A DNA stretch of 64,000 nt from positions 1 through 64,000 of the forward strand of contig JAYVEV010000009.1 of the NCBI GenBank assembly GCA_043773745.1, written 5' to 3'. The notes under the pieces were generated by a model. The model made no database searches. It was not told where the DNA came from and saw only the letters and a program-made list of their open reading frames with translations. Below are positions 34,078 through 43,263 of this stretch, piece by piece. This stretch comes from UKL13-2 sp043773745 (GTDB taxonomy: Bacteria > Pseudomonadota > Gammaproteobacteria > Burkholderiales > Usitatibacteraceae). The stretch's first letter is position 1. Every line of letters starts with the position of its first letter. Made by a program: the position numbers and the translations under genes.

Positions 34078-36378
34078 ATGGTAGGCGTGGCGCGGTTTAG
34101 AGGGACTGATTTCCAGTCGTCAGCTTCCAAGTCTGGGCCTGCCAGGGTGGTGCGTATCGCGCTGGATTTACCGCTCGAAACATTGTTTGATTTCTCATTG
34201 CCCGATGACGCAATCAAGCCGCTCAATGGTAATCCTGATAATTTGATTGGTCGCCTGGCGGTGGTGCCATTTGGCCCCAAAAAATTGGTTGGTGTGGTGG
34301 TAGAGCTAAGGCATTCAAGCGAAGTACCTGCCGATAAGCTGAAAACGGTGCTGCATATTCAGCATGACGTGCCTGCTTTTTCAGCAATCGATCTGGCGCT
34401 ATTTCGGTTTTGTGAAGGCTACTATCATCAGCCGTTTGGTCAGATTGCCTTGAACGCAATTCCACCGGGTATGCGGGTTCCTAAAGCTATTGTTCGTGTT
34501 CAGCCGCGTGTTGTTGATATCACGGATGCAGGGCGCGATATCCTGCCGAATTTACCGGCACGATCTGTCGTGCAACGTGCCATTTTGCAGTCGCTTGCGG
34601 CCCATGGCGGGCAGGACGAGGCCAGCCTCAAGGCTCGGCATGAAAGCGGCGGTACTTCTTTGAGTGCCCTCGTTCGAAAAGGTTGGGTACTAGTACGGGA
34701 AGACATGGCCGCTCCGGCACGCATGACAGTTGAGCAGCCGCTTGTGAACATTGAGTTTTCAGATCCCAAGCCGCTTAATGCCCAACAAACTCGTGCGCTT
34801 GCCGCCATTGTGGGCGGCACCGGTTGCTTCGCACCTTTCTTACTGGCGGGCATTACCGGTAGCGGTAAAACCGAGGTTTACCTGCATGCGATCCGCCATG
34901 CATTGGAGCATGGCCAGCAAGTGCTGATATTGGTTCCGGAAATCAATTTGTCACCGGCTTTTGTGCGGGCGGTCGCGACGCGTTTCCCGACCGCTCAAAT
35001 TGCATTACTGCACAGTGGCATGGCTGAAGTACCGCGCATGGCTGGCTACCTGGATGCGCAGGCCGGACGAGTGGATATTGTGATCGGCACCAGGCTTGCC
35101 GTCTTTACCCCAATGCCGCGTCTGGGCCTGATCGTGGTCGATGAAGAGCATGACCCCTCGTTCAAGCAGCAGGAAGGCTTTCGATACTCGGCTCGCGATG
35201 TGGCAGTGTTCCGTGCCCATACTGCCAATTGCCCGGTGGTGCTAGGTTCGGCCACGCCATCACTTGAAACTCTCAACAATGTGGCGAGGGGCCGTTTCAC
35301 CTCGCTGGTATTAACAGAGCGTGCCGCTCCGGATGCGGCGTTGCCCAGCGTTGATTTTATTGATCTCAATATTGAGCGCGCTACCGATGGTTTAACGGCA
35401 AGCCTGATTCGTGCGATTGATGAAACCGTGAAACGTGGTGAGCAGGCACTGGTGTTTATAAATCGTCGCGGCTTCGCCCCCGCGCTGGTGTGCGCGCAAT
35501 GCGGCACCATGCCCGAATGCGCGCGCTGCACAGCGCGGCTGGTGTTCCATAAAAACGAGAATCGCCTCAAATGTCACCACTGCGGATATCAAAGTCGAGT
35601 ACCGACATCCTGCGCGAGCTGCGGCAGCCATGAATTGATTGCTGCCGGTCAGGGAACGGAGCGGGTAGAAGCTTCCCTTCAGGCAGCGTTGCCACAAGCC
35701 CGAATGGCCCGGGTTGATCGTGACTCCACTCGCAAACGCGGTTCGGCAGAGAAAATTTTTGCGGCCGCCGCCAAGGGGGAGCTGGATGTTCTCGTGGGAA
35801 CGCAAATGCTGTCGAAAGGTCATGATTTTCCAAGGCTCACGCTGGTGGGTGTGGTCAATGCGGACGGAGCTATGTTCGCCGCTGATTTCCGCGCTTCCGA
35901 ACGGCTCGCGGCGCAATTGATGCAGGTGGCAGGACGGGCAGGCCGCGCACATTTGCCGGGCCGTGTCTTGATCCAGACACGATTCCCCAATCATCCGCTA
36001 TATCAGGCAGTAGCAGCGCAGGATTATCCGCGCTTCGCTGAAATCGCGATGGCTGAGAGACGCCACGCCTCGCTGCCGCCGTTTTCGTTTTTGGCACTGC
36101 TACGTGCTGAGTCGCGGCAGGCTGAATCGCTCATCGAATTTATGAGTAATGCCGCTGAATCTGCGCAAATACTGGCAGCTGAATATGGTGTACATGTTTG
36201 GGACCCGGTCCCGCCCACGCTGATCAGAAAGGCGGGTTACGAACGCAGGCAGCTGATGGTGCAAGCTGACAGTCGTAGCGCGCTACAGCGCTTCCTGAGT
36301 CGCTGGCTTGTCGTCGTGCGGGATAACAAGATAGGCACTGTGAAATGGGTGATTGATGTTGATCCGCTTGAAGTCTAA
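34078..36378 (+). CDS. priA: Primosomal protein N', replication restart helicase
   Basis: Superfamily 2 DNA helicase that reloads the replisome at stalled forks; 766 residues. An N-terminal 3'-DNA-binding domain precedes the helicase core with Walker A GITGSGKTE and the DEEHD box. Eight zinc-binding Cys follow as C-x2-C and C-x2-C pairs (CAQCGTMPECARC, CHHC, CASC), characteristic of PriA. Helicase motifs V and VI (LVGTQMLSKGHDF, MQVAGRAGRA) are intact. The exact start is uncertain: 34078 (ATG) gives a 20-residue extension, and a GTG near 34150 (VVRIALDLP) would fit family N termini better. Confidence 0.95.
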   Translation: MVGVARFRGTDFQSSASKSGPARVVRIALDLPLETLFDFSLPDDAIKPLNGNPDNLIGRLAVVPFGPKKLVGVVVELRHSSEVPADKLKTVLHIQHDVPAFSAIDLALFRFCEGYYHQPFGQIALNAIPPGMRVPKAIVRVQPRVVDITDAGRDILPNLPARSVVQRAILQSLAAHGGQDEASLKARHESGGTSLSALVRKGWVLVREDMAAPARMTVEQPLVNIEFSDPKPLNAQQTRALAAIVGGTGCFAPFLLAGITGSGKTEVYLHAIRHALEHGQQVLILVPEINLSPAFVRAVATRFPTAQIALLHSGMAEVPRMAGYLDAQAGRVDIVIGTRLAVFTPMPRLGLIVVDEEHDPSFKQQEGFRYSARDVAVFRAHTANCPVVLGSATPSLETLNNVARGRFTSLVLTERAAPDAALPSVDFIDLNIERATDGLTASLIRAIDETVKRGEQALVFINRRGFAPALVCAQCGTMPECARCTARLVFHKNENRLKCHHCGYQSRVPTSCASCGSHELIAAGQGTERVEASLQAALPQARMARVDRDSTRKRGSAEKIFAAAAKGELDVLVGTQMLSKGHDFPRLTLVGVVNADGAMFAADFRASERLAAQLMQVAGRAGRAHLPGRVLIQTRFPNHPLYQAVAAQDYPRFAEIAMAERRHASLPPFSFLALLRAESRQAESLIEFMSNAAESAQILAAEYGVHVWDPVPPTLIRKAGYERRQLMVQADSRSALQRFLSRWLVVVRDNKIGTVKWVIDVDPLEV

Positions 36379-36442
36379 ATAAGCTGGATTAGGTCGAAAA
36401 TCCGCTTGCCGTTATAATCATGGGCTAACTTCTGAAATTGCC

Positions 36443-38101
36443 ATGTCCACATTTATTGATAACAAAAGCGCTGTTGCGGCGCTGTTCCAGGCAGCGCTGG
36501 CCAAAGCCTATCCAGGGTTAACCCAAGACGCATTTGTCATTGAAGTCGAAAAGCCAAAAAATCCCGATCATGGGCATTTTGCGGTTAATAGCGCACTACA
36601 ACTGGCTAAAAAATTGGGTTTAAAGCCGCGTGATATTGCAGAAGCGATCATTGCGGCGCTGCCCACCTCAGATTTGCTTGCCAACAAACCCGAAATAGCA
36701 GGCCCGGGATTTATTAATATTCGCCTCTCTCTCGCCGCTGAAACACGCGTAGTGGACAGTATTTTTGCAGACGGCAATGAATTTGGTAAAAGCCAGATAG
36801 GTGCAAATCAAAACGTGATGGTTGAGTTTGTATCGGCGAACCCGACCGGGCCGCTACATGTGGGCCATGGCCGCGCAGCAGCGATTGGCGATACGCTGGC
36901 GCGCCTGCTCATGTGGCAAGGATTCCAGGTTTCGCGCGAGTTTTACTATAACGATGCTGGTGTACAAATCAACAACCTCATGCTGTCAGTGCAGGCAAGG
37001 TTGCGTGAACTGGCCAGACTGGATGCGGCGTTCCCGGAGAGCGGCTATCACGGCGAATATATTCGCGAAATTGCACAACGCTATGCAGAAAAATTTCCGG
37101 CAGATTCGGCTGGCAATAACGAAGATGCTGTACGGCATTTTGCGGTTGCATACCTGCGCCACGAGCAAGACCTGGATCTCAGAGCGTTTGATGTGCAATT
37201 CAATAATTATTACCTTGAGTCATCGCTTTATACCCAAGGTCTGGTTGAGAAAACCGTTAATCATCTTGTCGCCAACGGTAAAACCTATGAGCAAGATGGT
37301 GCGCTTTGGCTAAAGACCACCGATTACGGTGATGACAAAGATCGTGTGATGCGCAAATCTGACGGCACATTTACATATTTTGTGCCGGATGTGGCGTACC
37401 ACGTCACCAAATGGGAACGGGGCTTTAAGCGTGCCATCGTTGAGCTGGGAGCTGACCATCATGGCTCGCTTGCGCGTGTTCGTGCCGGTCTGCAGGCGAT
37501 GGAGATTGGTGTGCCGGCTGGCTATCCCGACTACGTGCTACATCAGATGATCACAGTCATGCGCGGCGGCGAAGAGGTGAAAATTTCCAAGCGTGCCGGT
37601 AGCTATGTGACGCTGCGCGAATTGATTGATGAAGTCGGCCGCGACGCCACGCGTTATTTTTTCGTGATGCGAAAATCAGATTCGCAGCTCACATTCGACA
37701 TCGATCTGGCCCGCTCAAAATCGGAAGAAAACCCGGTTTATTATGTGCAATACGCGCACGCAAGGATTTGTTCGGTGCTGGCACAGTGGGGAGGTGATGA
37801 GTCCGCCCTCAGCAGTGTCGATCTTTCGCCGCTGACCAGTAAATATGAATCTGATTTGATGCGCGCATTGGCTGATCTGCCGTTGACTCTGGAGCACGCT
37901 GCGCATGAGTTGGCACCGCACATCGTTGCCGTATATCTGGGCGACTTGGCCGCTAAACTGCATACCTATTACAATGCAGAACGATTCCTCATTGAAGACG
38001 AAAAACTGAAACTCGCAAGGTTGTCGCTTATTTTGGCGACCAGACAGGTTTTGAAAAATGGCCTTGCCGTTTTGGGCGTGAGCGCCCCGGAGAAGATGTA
38101 A
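36443..38101 (+). CDS. argS: Arginyl-tRNA synthetase
   Basis: Class I aminoacyl-tRNA synthetase charging tRNA-Arg, 552 residues, close to the normal size. The HIGH-type motif HVGHGRAA is at about residue 138 in PTGPLHVGHGR. The KMSKS loop is reduced to VKISKRAG, as in many ArgS enzymes. The N-terminal Add-1 tRNA-binding domain and the C-terminal DALR anticodon domain (YAHARICSVLAQW onwards) are both present. A TATAAT at 36413-36418 may be its -10. The argS-SPOR-dsbA order supports a betaproteobacterial origin. Confidence 0.96.
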   Translation: MSTFIDNKSAVAALFQAALAKAYPGLTQDAFVIEVEKPKNPDHGHFAVNSALQLAKKLGLKPRDIAEAIIAALPTSDLLANKPEIAGPGFINIRLSLAAETRVVDSIFADGNEFGKSQIGANQNVMVEFVSANPTGPLHVGHGRAAAIGDTLARLLMWQGFQVSREFYYNDAGVQINNLMLSVQARLRELARLDAAFPESGYHGEYIREIAQRYAEKFPADSAGNNEDAVRHFAVAYLRHEQDLDLRAFDVQFNNYYLESSLYTQGLVEKTVNHLVANGKTYEQDGALWLKTTDYGDDKDRVMRKSDGTFTYFVPDVAYHVTKWERGFKRAIVELGADHHGSLARVRAGLQAMEIGVPAGYPDYVLHQMITVMRGGEEVKISKRAGSYVTLRELIDEVGRDATRYFFVMRKSDSQLTFDIDLARSKSEENPVYYVQYAHARICSVLAQWGGDESALSSVDLSPLTSKYESDLMRALADLPLTLEHAAHELAPHIVAVYLGDLAAKLHTYYNAERFLIEDEKLKLARLSLILATRQVLKNGLAVLGVSAPEKM

Positions 38102-38104
38102 ATC

Positions 38105-38773
38105 ATGGCAAACGATTACAAGGCAGCATCGCCGCCACGCGCCAGTAGTGCGAGGAGCGGCGGCGGGCGCAGCATGAATCCAATGTTTCTTGGTGTCATT
38201 ATCGGGCTGTTACTGGGCATAGTGTTGGCGCTGGGCATTGCGATTTGGTTAAACCGCAGCTCGAGTCCGTTTCAGGAAAAGGCCAAGCCGGTTGATGCCT
38301 TGCCGACGATTGCTGCAAGGCCAGGTGTGTTGCAGGCGCCCAATACGGGCGCAAAAGACGGCTCAGAAAAGCCACGTTTCGAATTCTACGACATCTTACC
38401 CGGCGAAAAAGGGGTCAAGGCCGATAAAGGCGGGGCACATGAAAAGGTATTGCAGCCTGCCACCAAGCCAATAGATGCTACCGCCAAGTCGACACAAGAC
38501 CCAAAACGCGAAGCCCCAGTGGCGCACCCCGTCGCCAAAGAGAGCTATTTATTGCAGGCGGGTGCCTTTCAAAATGAGGGTGACGCAGAAAATTTGAAAG
38601 CGCAAATTGCTTTTGCGGGCATGGAGGCCTCTGTGAGAAGTGTCAACTTGCCGGACAAAGGCACGTTATACCGGGTACGATTAGGCCCCTATAAAAGCCT
38701 CGAAGAAGTGAACAGAATCAAAGCTGCGCTGTCTCAAAACGGTATTAATGCCGCTGTGGTTAAGGCGGAATAG
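38105..38773 (+). CDS. SPOR-domain cell-division protein, FtsN-like
   Basis: Inner-membrane protein of 222 residues. A short basic cytoplasmic tail (1-24) is followed by one transmembrane helix (about 27-50), a Pro/Lys-rich periplasmic linker and a C-terminal SPOR domain (about 143-222, SYLLQAGAFQNEGDA to KAALSQNG) that binds denuded peptidoglycan at the septum. This layout is that of FtsN. It begins three bases after the argS stop and is almost certainly in the same transcript. Confidence 0.85.
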   Translation: MANDYKAASPPRASSARSGGGRSMNPMFLGVIIGLLLGIVLALGIAIWLNRSSSPFQEKAKPVDALPTIAARPGVLQAPNTGAKDGSEKPRFEFYDILPGEKGVKADKGGAHEKVLQPATKPIDATAKSTQDPKREAPVAHPVAKESYLLQAGAFQNEGDAENLKAQIAFAGMEASVRSVNLPDKGTLYRVRLGPYKSLEEVNRIKAALSQNGINAAVVKAE

Positions 38774-38816
38774 GTTTCCCTCGATTGGTTATTCTGATTT
38801 TAATAGGATCTTTTAT

Positions 38817-39527
38817 ATGCATAGCCTGAAATCCATCCCGACGCTCAAGACTTTTTTCTTGGCGGCACTCACCTTTTTTGCGGTCGCTTTCACATCTGCG
38901 CAAGCCCAGCAGGGACCTTTGGTTGTGCCGTTAAGCCCGCCTCAACCCGTCGAAAATGACGGCAAAATCGAGGTGCTGGAATTTTTTGCCTACGGCTGCA
39001 TTCATTGTGCACACCTTGAGCCAAAGCTCGAAGAATGGGTAAAGAAATTACCTGCGGACGTAAAGTTTAAGCGGGTACCGGCAGGGCGCGGATTCGAAAT
39101 GCGGGGCGTTGATAATGTGCCGCTTTTTTATACGCTGGAAGCGATGGGTCTGATAGAGAAGCTGCAGCAAAAGGTATTCGATGCAATCAACGTCGACAAT
39201 ATTATTTTGGGTAACCCGGCAACACTCAACAAATGGCTGGAAAAGCAGGGCGTTGATCCCAAAGCTTATGAAAATGTGCAGAAATCATTTTCAGTACAAA
39301 ACAAGATCATGCGCGCCTATAAACAGGCTGCCGAATATAAAGTTGCCAGCACGCCTACTATTGTCGTCAATGGTCGATTCGCCGTGCAGCAGCAAGGCAC
39401 TGTGGAAAGCCTGTTTGCGACCATCGACAAGCTCATTGGTGAAGCCCGGGTAATCAATAAATCTGCGGTTACTGCCAATGCAGATCCGGCTCATTCTGCA
39501 AAACATAAAGTAGTAACAAAAAAATAA
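38817..39527 (+). CDS. dsbA: Thiol:disulfide interchange protein, DsbA type
   Basis: Periplasmic oxidoreductase that introduces disulfide bonds into exported proteins; 236 residues. The signal peptide is residues 1-31, ending SAQAQ. The thioredoxin-fold active site is C61-I-H-C64, where most DsbA proteins have CPHC. The cis-Pro loop is STPTIVVNG. A start at 38817 is chosen because it gives the signal peptide, with AGGATC just upstream; a GTG at 38748 would overlap the SPOR gene. The unusual Ile in the active-site dipeptide may alter the redox potential. Confidence 0.9.
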   Translation: MHSLKSIPTLKTFFLAALTFFAVAFTSAQAQQGPLVVPLSPPQPVENDGKIEVLEFFAYGCIHCAHLEPKLEEWVKKLPADVKFKRVPAGRGFEMRGVDNVPLFYTLEAMGLIEKLQQKVFDAINVDNIILGNPATLNKWLEKQGVDPKAYENVQKSFSVQNKIMRAYKQAAEYKVASTPTIVVNGRFAVQQQGTVESLFATIDKLIGEARVINKSAVTANADPAHSAKHKVVTKK

Positions 39528-39565
39528 ATTAACGCTCGCCTAGCTCCCTGCCGTCTACCGGCAAA

Positions 39566-39599
39566 CGCATGCTTGGTGTGAATTGATGCCAAGCATGCG
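39566..39599. terminator. Hairpin after dsbA
   Basis: Perfect 11-bp arms CGCATGCTTGG and CCAAGCATGCG with a 12-base loop, 38 bases after the dsbA stop. No T-run follows, so it may be a stabilising 3' hairpin rather than a simple intrinsic terminator. Confidence 0.45.
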
Positions 39600-39653
39600 G
39601 TGATGGACTAAAAACCAACGCGGGGATTTTCGCCTGACGTTATACAATTCGGG

Positions 39654-40421
39654 ATGCCTAATTTCCCACTAAGAATATTCATCACGGGTGCCTCCAGCGG
39701 CATCGGTGAAGCCCTTGCCAGACAATATGCCCAAACTCGCGGCGCCCAACTCGGATTAGTCGCCCGCCGAACAGATTTTTTGGCACGCCTCCAAAATGAG
39801 CTTGATCCCAAGCCTGAAATTTATGTTTGTGATGTGCGCGATGCTGCCGGACTGAAAGCCGCAGCGCAAGATTTCATCACAAAGTTTGGTGTGCCCGACA
39901 TCGTTATTGCCAACGCGGGCGTCTCACGCGGCACCTTGACTGAAATCGAGTGTGATCTCAAAACTTTTCAGGAGATTTTTGATATTAATGTGATGGGCAT
40001 GGTGAATACCTTTCACGCGTTCGCCGAGCCGATGAAAGCGGCCAAGCGCGGCACCCTAGTCGGTATTGCCAGCGTGGCCGGCTTCCGCGGCATTCCTGGT
40101 GGCGGTGCTTATTCGGCATCGAAGGCGGCGTGCATCCGCTATTGTGAAAGTCTGCGCGTTGAAATGCGTTCAAGCGGTGTGTCGGTGGTGACGATCTGCC
40201 CAGGCTACATTCGCACCCCGATGACTGCCGTGAATAAATTCAAAATGCCCTTTTTGATTGATGTTGATGAGGCCGTGGTGCGGTTCCAACGCGCAATTGA
40301 TGCAAAGGCAAGCTTCGCGGTCATTCCGTGGACAATGGGCGTCGCAGCCCGTGTGTTGAGAATGGCGCCTAACTGGCTTTATGACCGTATTTTCTCTCGT
40401 ATGCCACGCAAGCCCAGATAG
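39654..40421 (+). CDS. Short-chain dehydrogenase/reductase
   Basis: NAD(P)-dependent oxidoreductase of the classical SDR family, 255 residues. The cofactor motif TGASSGIGEA is at about residues 11-20, NAG is in the middle (IANAGVS), and the catalytic Ser is followed by YSASK (Tyr/Lys). A hydrophobic, basic C terminus suggests loose membrane association, as in many lipid-acting SDRs. The substrate is not determined. TATACAAT at 39641-39648 lies only five bases before the ATG, so the message may have almost no leader. Confidence 0.88.
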   Translation: MPNFPLRIFITGASSGIGEALARQYAQTRGAQLGLVARRTDFLARLQNELDPKPEIYVCDVRDAAGLKAAAQDFITKFGVPDIVIANAGVSRGTLTEIECDLKTFQEIFDINVMGMVNTFHAFAEPMKAAKRGTLVGIASVAGFRGIPGGGAYSASKAACIRYCESLRVEMRSSGVSVVTICPGYIRTPMTAVNKFKMPFLIDVDEAVVRFQRAIDAKASFAVIPWTMGVAARVLRMAPNWLYDRIFSRMPRKPR

Positions 40422-40513
40422 TTAATGCAGCCAGTAAATGTGGCTATTAAATGTGGCCAGTTAATTGGCTTTGAGCAGTAGCGCTTTTCCAACTCATTAT
40501 TGACAGAAACCAG

Positions 40514-41398
40514 ATGACCGCCCGCTACGCACTTTATAACATCGCCGATCACCATTCACCCGGTAATATTGCCGTCATTACCCTCGATAATCCGCCCGTC
40601 AACAGTATGGGCATGGCGACGCGCGAGGCGATAGGCGCGCACTTGTCCACGGCGATTGCCGACTCGTCTGTAATGGCAATTGTTATTACTGGCGCTAACA
40701 AAATTTTTACCGGCGGTGCCGACATTCGTGAGTTTGGACTTCCCGTCGGTATGCAGTCACCTAATCTGCATGATTTAATTCGCGCTTTTGAAGCAAGCCC
40801 AAAACCTGTGATTTCCGCTATCAATGCAGTGTGCATGGGGGGCGGCACAGAGATATCGCTGGGTTGCCACTACCGCGTGGCTGCACCCGGGGCAATGATT
40901 GGTCTGCCTGAAGTCAAAATTGGCATCCTGCCCGGCGCTGGAGGTACTCAGCGTTTGCCCCGTGCGGCAGGTGTTGAGCTCGCCTTGCAGATGATTTTAA
41001 GTGGTGAAGCGGTCGCCGCTGAAGTGCTGGCCAAGACCAAGGCGTTGGATCGAATAATTGAAGGTGATTTTTTAACGAGTGTACTCGTGTTTGCGGCTGA
41101 AATTGCAAAGCGAAAAGAGCTGCCGCGTGTTCGGGACATGGCTGTCGACTCCGCCGGTTCCGCCCCTCTGTTTGCGGCAGCTCGCGCCAAGGCTCGCAGC
41201 ATAAACCCGCAATTCCCAGCGCCGTTGAAGTGTATTGATGCCATTGAGGCTTCAACAGCGCGGGATATTGATGATGGCCTCGCGTACGAATACAAGCTTT
41301 TCAATGAACTACTGGCAACCCCTGAATCAGCTGCACTTCGGCATGCTTTTTTTGCTGAGCGTGCCGCAAGAAAAGCGGTCCAAGTAAACAAGATATGA
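40514..41398 (+). CDS. Enoyl-CoA hydratase, truncated bifunctional form
   Basis: Crotonase-fold enoyl-CoA hydratase of 294 residues, acting in beta-oxidation. Oxyanion-hole segments (GGADIREFG, VCMGGGTEISLGCHYR) and catalytic Glu in GLPEVKIGILPG are intact. After the crotonase domain the chain continues into the linker helix typical of FadB/FadJ-like bifunctional enzymes (PAPLKCIDAIEAS and PESAALRHAFFAERAA) and then stops. The NAD-binding 3-hydroxyacyl-CoA dehydrogenase domain is absent, and the next gene begins 17 bases later. It probably works with a separate dehydrogenase. Confidence 0.85.
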   Translation: MTARYALYNIADHHSPGNIAVITLDNPPVNSMGMATREAIGAHLSTAIADSSVMAIVITGANKIFTGGADIREFGLPVGMQSPNLHDLIRAFEASPKPVISAINAVCMGGGTEISLGCHYRVAAPGAMIGLPEVKIGILPGAGGTQRLPRAAGVELALQMILSGEAVAAEVLAKTKALDRIIEGDFLTSVLVFAAEIAKRKELPRVRDMAVDSAGSAPLFAAARAKARSINPQFPAPLKCIDAIEASTARDIDDGLAYEYKLFNELLATPESAALRHAFFAERAARKAVQVNKI

Positions 41399-41414
41399 AT
41401 AAATCGTTATAAAA

Positions 41415-43235
41415 ATGAGCAAAATCCTATCGCGTCGCGATCTTAATTTTTTACTTTATGAATGGCTTGATGCGGGCGCATTGACGTCACGCCAGCGCTT
41501 TGCCGACCACTCGCGTGAGACATTCGATGCGGCGCTTGATACAGCTGAAAAAATGGCCGAGCAATACTTTGCGCCGCACAATAAAAAAAGTGATGCCAAC
41601 GAGCCGCATTTTGACGGCGAAAAAGTGCATCTCATTCCGGAAATAAAAAAGGCCATTGATGAATTCTGTCGTGCCGGGCTGATTGCTGCCCAACACGATT
41701 ACGAGCTCGAGGGCATGCAATTGCCAACCACCATTGCAAACGCATGCATGGCCTATTTTATGGGTGCTAATGTGGCAACAGCGGGCTACCCATTTCTCAC
41801 CATTGGCAATGCCAACCTGTTGCTTGCTCACGGCACACCACAACAAATTGAAACCTATGTTCGTCCACTGCTGTCTGGCCGTTTCATGGGCACGATGTGC
41901 TTGTCAGAGCCGCAAGCAGGCTCTTCACTGTCAGACATTAAAACCCGTGCCGAACTCCAGCCATCCGGAACCTACCGCCTCATTGGTAACAAAATGTGGA
42001 TATCCGGCGGCGAACACGACCTGACTGACAATATTATTCATCTGGTGCTGGCCAAGATCGTGGGCGCAGACGGCAAAACCATACCGGGCGTTAAAGGCAT
42101 TTCACTTTTTATCGTGCCAAAAAAACTGGTCGGCGTCGATGGGGTATTAGGCGAACGTAATGATGTGGCGCTGGCCGGACTGAATCATAAAATGGGTTAT
42201 CGCGGCACCACCAATTGTTTGCTGAACTTTGGCGAGGGCAAGTTTAAACCAGGTGGAAAAACCGGTGCCGTGGGCTATCTAGTTGGTGAGCAACACAAAG
42301 GTTTGAGCTGCATGTTCACGATGATGAATGAAGCGCGGATTGGGGTCGGGTTAGGCGCAACCATGCTTGGCTACACCGGTTACCTGCATGCGCTTGACTA
42401 TGCTCGCAATCGCCCCCAAGGCCGTCATCCGCAAGCGAAAGACCCCTCATCACCGCAGATACCCATCATCGAGCATACCGATGTGCGGCGCATGTTGCTG
42501 GCACAAAAAGCCTATGTTGAGGGTGCGCTGGCGCTCAATCTGTATTGTGCAAAATTGATCGATGAAGAAAAAACTTCGACGGATGATGAATCACGTAAAA
42601 ACATTACGTTATTGCTGGACATACTCACGCCGATCGCAAAAAGCTGGCCGTCTCAATGGTGCCTGGAGGCAAACAGTCTCGCTATTCAGGTGCACGGTGG
42701 CTACGGCTACACCCGTGACTACAATGTCGAGCAGTTCTATCGCGATAATCGTCTGAACTCCATTCACGAAGGCACGCACGGCATTCAGGGGTTGGATTTG
42801 CTCGGCCGCAAAGTGGTGATGCAAAATGGTGCCGCATTCCAGCAGTTGGGGCAGGTTATTCAACAATCAATTGCTGCGGGACTGGCGGCTCAACATGCCG
42901 ACACCAAGTGCTTTGCGGCCATACTGGCGGATTATATTGGACGTATAGGCAACATAACGCACGCTCTGCATTCCGCAGGCGATCTGAATAAAACACTGGC
43001 CAATGCAACGACCTATCTTGAAGCCTTTGGGCACATCGTGATGGCGTGGATATGGCTGGAGCAATCGATGGTTGCCGCGACAAAAATCGATGGCGCAGAC
43101 AGCGATTTTTATCAAGGTAAGTTGCAAGCCTGCCGCTATTTTTATATCTATGAATTGCCCAAAGTGGGTGCCATGATTGACCTGCTGAACTTACTTGATA
43201 CGACCACCTTGCAGATGCAAGATGGCTGGTTTTAA
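41415..43235 (+). CDS. Acyl-CoA dehydrogenase, large C-terminal-domain (DmdC-like) type
   Basis: FAD-dependent acyl-CoA dehydrogenase, 606 residues, oxidising an acyl-CoA to a 2-enoyl-CoA. Typical segments are MCLSEPQAGSSLSDI for FAD, MWISGGEHDL, and VHGGYGYTRDYNVEQFYRD with IHEGTHGIQGLDLLGRK, which carries the catalytic Glu region. An additional C-terminal domain of about 130 residues places it in the DmdC-like large-ACAD group rather than the small FadE-like ones. It is translated 17 bases after the hydratase, so the two likely act in sequence. The exact chain length or substrate is unknown. Confidence 0.9.
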   Translation: MSKILSRRDLNFLLYEWLDAGALTSRQRFADHSRETFDAALDTAEKMAEQYFAPHNKKSDANEPHFDGEKVHLIPEIKKAIDEFCRAGLIAAQHDYELEGMQLPTTIANACMAYFMGANVATAGYPFLTIGNANLLLAHGTPQQIETYVRPLLSGRFMGTMCLSEPQAGSSLSDIKTRAELQPSGTYRLIGNKMWISGGEHDLTDNIIHLVLAKIVGADGKTIPGVKGISLFIVPKKLVGVDGVLGERNDVALAGLNHKMGYRGTTNCLLNFGEGKFKPGGKTGAVGYLVGEQHKGLSCMFTMMNEARIGVGLGATMLGYTGYLHALDYARNRPQGRHPQAKDPSSPQIPIIEHTDVRRMLLAQKAYVEGALALNLYCAKLIDEEKTSTDDESRKNITLLLDILTPIAKSWPSQWCLEANSLAIQVHGGYGYTRDYNVEQFYRDNRLNSIHEGTHGIQGLDLLGRKVVMQNGAAFQQLGQVIQQSIAAGLAAQHADTKCFAAILADYIGRIGNITHALHSAGDLNKTLANATTYLEAFGHIVMAWIWLEQSMVAATKIDGADSDFYQGKLQACRYFYIYELPKVGAMIDLLNLLDTTTLQMQDGWF

Positions 43236-43263
43236 TTTGTTATCAACCTAACGCTTATTCGCC

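Noticed and set aside
40422..40513. Repeated AATGTGGC/CCAGTTAA-like sequence before the hydratase gene
   Set aside because: Two short imperfect copies of about ten bases only, compatible with chance.
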